Origin: Cyrtodaria siliqua
Lineage: Eukaryota; Mollusca; Bivalvia; Adapedonta; Hiatellidae
Assembly (NCBI GenBank): GCA_037043455.1
Contig: JAWPHD010006747.1
Span: 1-64,000 of the forward strand
Length of the DNA: 64,000 bases
Direction: 5' to 3'
In this document: piece after piece, positions 55,858 to 64,000 of the stretch
Layout: each line of letters opens with the position of its first letter
Position numbering within the stretch: the stretch's first letter is position 1
Notes under the pieces: generated by a model
The model's database searches: none
Told to the model about the DNA's origin: nothing
What the model saw: only the letters and a program-made list of their open reading frames with translations
Made by a program: the position numbers and the translations under genes

Positions 55858-57735
55858 GTTCATTCACCTACCTACCTTTGTCCGCGTTTCAGCAGACACA
55901 ATCATAATCCACACGAGTTATCTGAAAATGTATGTTGATATATATTTCATTACGCCAATTCAACCGGATGTGCTTGCCTGGTGCAGTCGAACAAAAGCCT
56001 TATTTTAAGAGTGCTAATCGTTTTTTGCTTTCTTTAACAATTGTTTTAGTGCATTTGTCTCTTATATTGTGGCTGTAACTGTATAACGGACATGTTATTG
56101 ATATTTTGAACCGCAGCTCCTCATGTTTTGACAGTTTTAGATATAAAATGTCAAACGTGAAAGTAGGAAGAGTATGCAATTGCGAGTGGTGAAATAGATA
56201 TTGACATTTGTTCCAGTGTCAGTATATAACAGAAGCAATCTTTTAGGAGAAGGTATTTAACCCTCAACCATATTTTGCTGATTGATTTTCACTAGCACAC
56301 ATTTCTGGCTTCATGAAAAAGAAGGTTTTCTAGTATTCTAACGAGGTTTGCATTTTCTACAGGTCGTAAACATTCGCGTTTTACTGTGGTAACGACTACG
56401 AGAACAATTATGCTACTATAACTATCAATATCAATAAATATGACAATGTAGTGGTAATGACCTCTGGTGAATGATTGGAAGGTCTCTTGTTCGAATCCAG
56501 CTCGAGGCACGTTTTTTAGTTTCGACAGCAAAAAGTAATAGTTGAGTTTATGTGTGATGAAGAGTGTGTGTTTAAGGGCGGGGGAGTGGGGCGCTGCATA
56601 TATGCATATGTGTGCATTTCTGTGGTTTAAACAGTCCCCATCACATTATCAAAGACAAGGGGAAGTGGGAAAATTTGAGTGTGTACTGTGTGTGTGCGTG
56701 AATTATGGTGCAAGTCAACGTATATGGGGACATCGGAGAGTCTCTTCCGAATGACTGGTTTGGTGGGAAGTACTATTGTACGTTAAAATCTGAGACGCAA
56801 TCTACCCTAATGAACATTAGCCATCACCTTACCACTCACTCATATTCTAGTATCTGGCAATTCGAAATAAAAATAGAACAGAAATAAACGTTAAAACTTA
56901 TCGATTTCATGTTAAGTTTTATGTGTATATGACACGACACTTGAATAGTCAATAAAATCTGAAACAAATATATATAAGTCGGAAGATTTAGACGGTAAGC
57001 ACTCAATTTTGTGACCTCATCTACGATGGCTGGAATTATACAGGTAAGATTTTGCTTCGAAACTGAACTATGTACTTTTTGTAACAATTCAAAAGAAACC
57101 ATTTTACATTTGTTTTTTTAATGTATGTTCTCAAGAAATATTATTATACAACTGTTTAAAGCAAAGATGTAGCATTTCAATAGAAATAAAAACAGAAAAC
57201 ATCATTCTAGGGACACACTGCAGAACACGCATTAACAATATTATATATGTACATGTACTTATCTATAAAAAGTAAGTATATTCATTTAAATTGAAAACGT
57301 GTGTTCCATTTTTTCCCGTCTTTTTTAGAACAAGTTAAAAGATATATGAGTATCGAATTGTTTTCAACATATATGCACCCCGTAGCAAAAGCAAATACAA
57401 TTAAATTAAGATGGAACATAGTACATGTTGTTGAAAGTTATCTGTCAATTAAATGTTGATGTATGTTAACACATGTGTTGTCTTAAACTATTTCTGGTGT
57501 ATTGTTTTTTTAATTTAGTAGGACTTGAATGTAATATTTGAAAAAACATATGTATACACTGTTACATGTTTTAAATGCAACAAAAAAACAAAAAGCAAAA
57601 CCAGTAACACAAAATATAATTAACAAATTTATTTACATAACATTTTCACTTACAGAATACACAAATCTATTTTTATCATTAATATCCAATTGTTTAATTA
57701 AGTGCAAATAAAACTATCTAATCTTCCTTTAATTC
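55858..57735. other. Non-coding stretch with a tRNA-like fragment
   Basis: At about 56450-56510 GTAGTGGTAATGACCTCTGG and CTTGTTCGAATCCAGCTCGAGGCACG resemble the D region and the T arm/B box of a tRNA-derived repeat, but the middle is degenerate. Nothing else is recognised, and the open frames here lack motifs. Confidence 0.4.
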
Positions 57736-57737
57736 AC

Positions 57738-57860
57738 ATTAGGAAGTGTCTCTTTAATCCAAAACTGTAAGTGTCTCTTTCATCTAAAACAGTGTCTCTT
57801 TAATCCAAAACAGTAACTGTCTCTTTAATCCAAATCAGTAAGTGCTCTTTCAGTCTAAAT
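57738..57860. repeat. Short tandem repeat, unit about 26 bp
   Basis: Five imperfect copies of GTGTCTCTTTAATCCAAAAC(AGTAA). Confidence 0.8.
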
Positions 57861-58059
57861 TAATTTCCAATATTTCCGGTTTAGTGGAAATATCAAATTT
57901 CACTGTTATTATGAATGAGCACAATATGTATTAAATCCTCTAACAATTATATATCTAGAACGATCCAAATCTAAATTAACTTTAATGAAGAATACTTAAA
58001 CTAATCTCTTGAGCTGTTCCCAGAGCCCGTTTATATACTGCCCAAAGACTGCCCAAAAA

Positions 58060-58180
58060 GCCTCCCCACCAAAACTGTTCAATGAAAACAGTTCAAAGTT
58101 CATCACAAATGAATTTGCATCAAATAGTCCAATGAGAACAGTCCAAATTTCATCATAAATGAATTTACATAAATCATAGG
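58060..58180. repeat. ~60-bp tandem duplication
   Basis: CAATGAAAACAGTTCAAAGTTC...ATCACAAATGAATTTGCAT is followed by CAATGAGAACAGTCCAAATTTC...ATCATAAATGAATTTACAT. Two copies, diverged by several bases. Confidence 0.8.
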
Positions 58181-59284
58181 CATACATTTACATCTATGCT
58201 ATTTTTAACTTTCTACAAGGCCAAATCATGCAATGCAACATGTACACACCGAGACACATGCAACAATACATGTAAACATTTAGATACATGTAACAACACG
58301 TACACTTGATATTTGAATAAAATGTAAATATATATATATATTTGCTCCGGATATTATTTAATATTGCTTAATGCAATGATTGATCTGAACTAATTTAACA
58401 GTTTCATTAATCTACATTGGAAAATTGAATATCTATGTTTGACGTTCAGACATTATACAATGAGTGCTATGCGCTTTATATGATTCAGGAAACTAAATGC
58501 TTTCACATATGCCACCTGTGTGACCTATCAGCTAATATCTAAAAAGCTAGACACCAGCTTTTCATTAAGTACATTATTTTATAGATGTTTCCATCACAAA
58601 GCCTTTGAAAGCACGAAAGGCACACATTTCCAAACTCAAACTCCGTACACATGTCTCTGTTTACAAACAGTATGGAATCCACACTGAATATTGACACGCA
58701 TTTTTATTGCAGCTTAAAACAGGTATGTTTACTGAATTCAGTGATCCTTGCTGGTGGGGATTATTATATTCATGGCTTATACTTCTTGACAATTTCAAAC
58801 TAATACATACTGACATCTGCACTGAATCGTACACAACATGATGCGGCGCTTAATTCAGGCTGTATTTAGAAGTGCGCAACCTATAAGGCGAATTTAAGAC
58901 GGATGTTTTCATATCTGTTTTTCGGTATAAGTTTCGGTATTGATTCCTTCGTTTTTAAATACTATTCAATAACCCAGTTCTACTGAAATGTGTTCAATAT
59001 TAACATGGACTACGAGAAAAGGGTACTTCAGTAATTAATATATTAAGTTTGAAAACTTATTTAGACTTTGCATACATGCAGCTGTTATAATAAGATACAC
59101 ATATGATCATTTAAAAGTTAGAAAAAGTAAATAAATCATCTAACGTTTTTAAATAATTTGTTCAAAAGAAATACACAACATGTATAACAAATACCACAAA
59201 TATTTCGGTTACTTCAGAAAATTTATCTATTTCATTGTAGTTTTTATAGTTTGCAAAATTATTGCTCTAGCAAAACCTCTGTAA
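58181..59284. other. Non-coding stretch
   Basis: A short ACATGTAAACA/ACATGCAACA local repeat lies at 58235-58315 and a (TA)n tract near 58325. No gene recognised. Confidence 0.4.
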
Positions 59285-61004
59285 TAAGAAATGCACACCA
59301 GCAGAGCTTATGGGATGGCGAGTTGTCCGTCGTCCTTCGTCCGTCGTTAACTTTTGTCTTGTTACCACAATAGGGTCTTCATTTTTCATCTGATCTTTAC
59401 CAAACTTTAACAGGTTGTTAATTTCAATGAAAGCTCGGAGAAAATCGAAAACCAGCCAGATCGGAATAATTTCACCGGAGTTATGGCCCTTGTTTTGCTG
59501 AAAAATGCCATATTAAGCCTTGTGAACACTCTAGCACCTTCATTTATTATTTGATCTTTACCAAACTTGCACAGATTGTTAATATTAATAAAAGCTCGGA
59601 CAAGTTTAAAAACCAGCCAAATCGGATCAGTAACACCTGAGTTATGGCCCTTGTTTTTTCTGAAAATGCTAGTTTCTGCCTTGTGACGCTCTAGCACCTT
59701 CATTTATTATTTGATCTTTACCAAACTTACACAGACTGTTAATATCAATAAAAGCTCGAACAAGTTCGAAAACCAGCTAAATCGGATCAGTAACACCGGA
59801 GTTATGGCCCTTGTTTTTCTGAAAATTGCTATTTTCTGCCTTGTGAACGTTTTAGCACCTTCATTTATTATTTGATCGTTACCAAACTTGCATAGGTTGT
59901 TAATATCAATTATAGCTTGAACAAGTTCGAATATCAGCTGAATTGGGTTAGTAACACCAGAGTTATGGCCCTTGTTTTTTCTGAAAAATGGCATTTTCTG
60001 CCTTGTGAACACTCTAGCACCTACATTTTTTATTTGATCTTTACCAAACTTGCACAGATTGTTAATATCAATGAAAGCTCGGACAAGTTCGAGAACCAGC
60101 CAGATCGGAATAATTTTACCGGAGTTATGGCCCTTGTTTTTTCTGAAAATTTATATTTTCTGCCTTGTGAACGCTCTAGCACCTTCATTTATTATTTGAT
60201 CGTTACCAATCTTGCACAGATTGTTAATACCAAGTATAGCTTGAACAAGTTCGAAAATCAGCTGAATTGGGTCAGTAACACCAGAGTTATGGCCCTTGTT
60301 TTTTCTGAAAAATGGCATTTTCTGCCTTGTGAACACTCTAGCACCTTCATTTATTATTTGATATTTACTAAACTTGCACAGATTGTTAATTTCAATGAAA
60401 GCTTGAACAAGTTTGAAAACCCAGCTAAATCGGATCATTAACACCGGAGTTATGGCCCTTGTTTTTTCTGAAAAATGCTATTTTCTGGCTTGTGAACATT
60501 CTAGGGCCTTCAAGATTAATCGAATCTTTACTTTACTTTGCCAGTGTCTTTATATCAATGAAAGCTCGAACAAGTTCAAAAACCGGCAAGATCGAAATAA
60601 TTTCAACGGAGTTATGGCCCTTGTTTTGCTGAAAAATGCCATATTAAGCCTTGTGAACACTCTAGGACCTTCATTTATTATTTGATCTTTACCAAACTTG
60701 CACAGATTGTTAATATCAATGAAAGCTCGGAAAAGTTCGAAAACCAGTCACAGAGGAGTTATGGCTCTTGATTTAGTTAAAAATGCTATATTTTGTGCCT
60801 CGTTAATACGGTAGGGCCTTCATTTTTCATCTGCTCGTTACTTAACTTTACCAGATTCTTTAGTTATGGCCCTTGATTTAGTTAAAAAGCTGTTTTTTGC
60901 TCGAAACTTTTAAGAAAACATAAATAGCAGTCACTCGCTTCATTGATATTGTAAGAGCCATGTTAGCCAGTAGAGCGTCCACAGGCCCTCTTGGGCCTCT
61001 TGTT
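59285..61004 (+). mobile_element. GAGTTATGGCCC tandem-repeat element, copy 2
   Basis: Nine units of ~161 bp, with core GAGTTATGGCCCTTGTTTT at 59478, 59639, 59799, 59960, 60122, 60284, 60447, 60609 and 60756. Units also carry CACCTTCATTTATTATTTGA, CTTTACCAAACTTGCACAG and GAAAGCTCGGACAAGTTCG. The left end has GTCGTCCTTCGTCCGTCG. The right end is a hairpin, AGGCCC-TCTT-GGGCCT (60983-60998), then CTTG and TT. The end structure (hairpin, CTTG, TT flank) resembles that of HINE copies A-C, so this may be another Helentron-type tandem-repeat element. Open frames in the array are artefacts. Confidence 0.65.
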
Positions 61005-61176
61005 TTGATTACAAATACCAGTTGTAAATTCAACGAAACATTGAATGATAAAGTGCACGTTTGTATAAAAATCAGATAATGTGAACAGCTGTAGAATATA
61101 TTGATTATGTGAATGTCTGATATTATAGCTCTTTTGACAAGTTATATAATGTTTCGATGGTAATGGCGGTTGTAAG
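61005..61176. other. Short spacer before the terminal minisatellite
   Basis: AT-rich. Nothing recognised. Confidence 0.4.
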
Positions 61177-64000
61177 TATTGTCTCCTTCCCACCGCCTAC
61201 ACATACAGCACGTATCGTCTCCTTCCCACCGCCTACACATACAGCACGTATCGTCTCCTTCCCACCGCCTACACATACAGCATGTATCGTCTCCTTCCCA
61301 CCGCCTACACATACAGCACGTATCATCTCCTTTCCACCGCCTACACATACAGCACGTATCGTCTCCTTCCCACCGCTTACACATACAGCACGTATATTCT
61401 CCTTCCCACCGCCTACACATACAGCATGTATCGTCTCCTTCCCACCGCCTACACAAACAGCACGTATCGTCTCCTTCTCACCGCCTACACTTACAGCACG
61501 TAATTGTTGTAAATATCGTCTACTTCCAACCGCCTACACATACAGCACGTATCGTCTCCTTCCCACCGCCTACACATACAGCACGTATCGTCTCCTTCCC
61601 ACCGCCTACGCATACAGCATGTATCATCTCCTTTCCACCGCCTACACATACAGCACGTATCGTCTCCTTCCCACCGCTTACACATACAGCACGTATATTC
61701 TCCTTCCCACCGCCTACACATACAGCATGTATCGTCTCCTTCCCACCGCCTACACATACAGCATGTATCGTCTCCTTCCCACCGCCTACACATACAGCAC
61801 GTATCGTCTCCTTCTCACCGCCTACACATACAGCACGTAATTGTTGTAAATATCGTCTACGTCCAACCGCCTACACATACAGCACGTATCGTCTACTTCC
61901 CACCGCCTACACATACAGCACGTATCGTCTCCTTCTCACTGCCTACACATACAGCATGTAATGGTGGTAAATATCGTCTACTTCCAACCGCCTACACATA
62001 CAGCACGTATCGTCTCCTTCTCACCGCCTACACATACAGCACGTATCGTCTCCTTCTCACTGCCTACACATACAGCATGTAATGGTGGTAAATATCGTCT
62101 ACGTCCAACCGCCTACACATACAGCACGTATCGTCTACTTCCCACCGCCTACACATACAGCACGTATCGTCTCCTTCTCACTGCCTACACATACAGCATG
62201 TAATGGTGGTAAATATCGTCTACTTCCAACCGCCTACACATACTGCACGTATCGTCTCCTTCTCACCGCCTACACATACAGCACGTATCGTCTCCTTCCC
62301 ACCGCCTACACATACAGCACGTATCGTCTCCTTCTCACCGCCTACACATACAGCACGTATCGTCTCCTTCTCACTGCCTACACATACAGCATGTAATGGT
62401 GGTAAATATCGTCTACTTCCAACCGCCTACACATACAGCACGTATCGTCTCCTTCTCACCGCCTACACATACAGCACGTATCGTCTCCTTCCCACCGCCT
62501 ACACATACAGCACGTATCGTCTCCTTCTCACCGCCTACACATACAGCACGTATCGTCTCCTTCTCACTGCCTACACATACAGCATGTAATGGTGGTAAAT
62601 ATCGTCTACTTCCAACCGCCTACACATACAGCACGTATCGTCTCCTTCTCACCGCCTACACATACAGCACGTATCGTCTCCTTCCCACCGCCTACACATA
62701 CAGCACGTATCGTCTCCTTCTCACCGCCTACACATACAGCACTTATCGTCTCCTTCTCACTGCCTACACATACAGCATGTTTCGTCTCCTTCTCACCGCC
62801 TACACATACAGCACGTATCGTCTCCTTCTCACTGCCTACACATACAGCATGTATCGTCTCCTTCTCACCGCCTACACATACAGCATGTATCGTCTCCTTC
62901 TCACTGCCTACACATACAGCATGTATCGTCTCCTTCTCACCGCCTACACATACAGCATGTATCGTCTCCTTCTCACCGCCTACACATACAGCATGTATCG
63001 TCTCCTTCTCACCGCCTACACATACAGCATGTATCGTCTCCTTCTCACCGCCTACACATACAGCATGTATCGTCTCCTTCTCACCGCCTACACATACAGC
63101 ACGTATCGTCTCCTTCTCACCGCCTACACATACAGCACGTATCGTCTCCTCACCGCCTACACATACAGCACGTATCGTCTCCTTCTCACCGCCTACACAT
63201 ACAGCATGTATCGTCTCCTTCTCACCGCCTACACATACAGCATGTATCGTCTCCTTCTCACCGCCTACACATACAGCACGTATCGTCTCCTTCTCACCAC
63301 CTACACATACAGCATGTATCGTCTCCTTCTCACCGCCTACACATACAGCATGTATCGTCTCCTTCTCACCGCCTACACATACAGCACGTATCGTCTCCTT
63401 CTCACCGCCTACACATACAGCACGTATCGTCTCCTTCTCACTGCCTACACATACAGCATGTTTCGTCTCCTTCTCACCGCCTACACATACAGCACGTATC
63501 GTCTCCTTCTCACCGCCTACACATACAGCACGTATCGTCTCCTTCTCACCGCCTACACATACAGCATGTATCGTCTCCTTCTCACTGCCTACACATACAG
63601 CATGTATCGTCTCATTCTCACCGCCTACACATACAGCATGTATCGTCTCCTTCTCACCGCCTACACATACAGCATGTATCGTCTCCTTCTCACCGCCTAC
63701 ACATACAGCATGTATCGTCTCCTTCTCACCGCCTACACATACAGCACGTATCGTCTCCTTCTCACCGCCTACACATACAGCACGTATCGTCTCCTCACCG
63801 CCTACACATACAGCACGTATCGTCTCCTTCTCACCGCCTACACATACAGCATGTATCGTCTCCTTCTCACCGCCTACACATACAGCTTGTATCGTCTCCT
63901 TCTCACCGCCTACACATACAGCACGTATCGTCTCCTTCTCACCGCCTACACATACAGCATGTATCGTCTCCTTCTCACCGCCTACACATACAGCATGTAT
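61177..64000. repeat. 36-bp minisatellite, about 78 units, open at the window edge
   Basis: Unit GTCTCCTTCTCACCGCC then TACACATACAGCAYGTATC, with CCC/CTC and C/T variants. A variant unit with GTAATGGTGGTAAATATCG (or AATTGTTGTAAATATCG) marks higher-order copies at about 61500, 61837, 61957, 62078, 62199, 62392 and 62585 (spacings ~337, 120, 121, 121, 193, 193). Farther on, a unit shortened by 3 bases (GTCTCCTCACCGCC) occurs at 63144 and 63789, 645 apart, or 18 units. Because 36 is divisible by three and the unit lacks stops, several frames on both strands stay open for 100-260 codons. None has a start context, splice sites or a recognisable domain. Confidence 0.95.

Noticed and set aside
59407..60685. 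Open frames of 90-174 codons in the GAGTTATGGCCC array
   Set aside because: They repeat with the ~161-bp unit on both strands and carry no domain.
61123..62589. Repeat proteins of SFPPPTHTARIV, SPSHRLHIQHVS or CCMCRRWEGDDT type
   Set aside because: The 36-bp unit is 12 codons without stops, so several frames on both strands are open. Marker units shift frames, and no start or splice context is seen.
61177..64000. CRISPR-like look of evenly spaced 36-bp repeats
   Set aside because: Units are directly adjacent with no unique spacers, there are no cas genes, and the genome is eukaryotic.

Overview
The window looks like a piece of nuclear genome from a metazoan, most probably a bivalve mollusc. 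It is AT-rich and almost free of coding sequence. It is packed with tRNA-derived SINEs, foldback and TIR elements, LINE and Penelope-like relics, and minisatellites. Several repeats match, from memory, families common in bivalves: elements opening AGCTCGACTATTCG, repeats with a GAGTTATGGCCC core, and SINEs ending GTTGGTGCGAC...TTCAATTCA. Species cannot be fixed from the sequence alone. No bacterial operon, CRISPR or rRNA is present.

Layout. 1-1800: non-coding sequence, then a ~61-bp minisatellite. 1808-5750: a large Helentron-type non-autonomous element (HINE-like, copy A) filled with C-rich tandem repeats. 5751-9850: a foldback element, the last coding exon of an unrecognised gene (6884-7300, +), its 3' end, and two full SINEs with perfect 13-bp target-site duplications. 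10596-14254: a tRNA-Thr-like array and several inverted-repeat elements. 14341-15591: HINE copy B. 15900-21733: tandem and SINE-like repeats and a mariner-like TIR element. 22586-26736: a probable three-exon minus-strand gene; its intron 2 holds a LINE relic, and its proposed first exon lies inside HINE copy C (25720-28055). 28056-34880: LINE relic, a possible receptor exon, a TIR element, a long empty AT-rich stretch and a cluster of small GC-rich hairpins. 34880-36113: a ~160-bp GAGTTATGGCCC repeat. 36180-43735: a 63-bp minisatellite interrupted by a 3.2-kb insertion that contains 2.3 copies of a 1112-bp unit. 46770-47890: GT/AC-rich DNA. 51065-51540: TIR element. 51951-55857: a decayed Penelope-like element with terminal direct repeats. 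59285-61004: second GAGTTATGGCCC element. 61177-64000: a 36-bp minisatellite running off the window.

How it works together. Only two or three host genes are touched, and only by fragments: a 3' terminal exon, a three-exon model, and a possible single receptor exon. The dominant biology is repeat turnover. Rolling-circle-type elements carry tandem arrays, elements are nested within satellites, and duplications postdate insertions. Most long open frames come from repeats whose unit is a multiple of three bases or has strongly biased composition, and should not be read as proteins.
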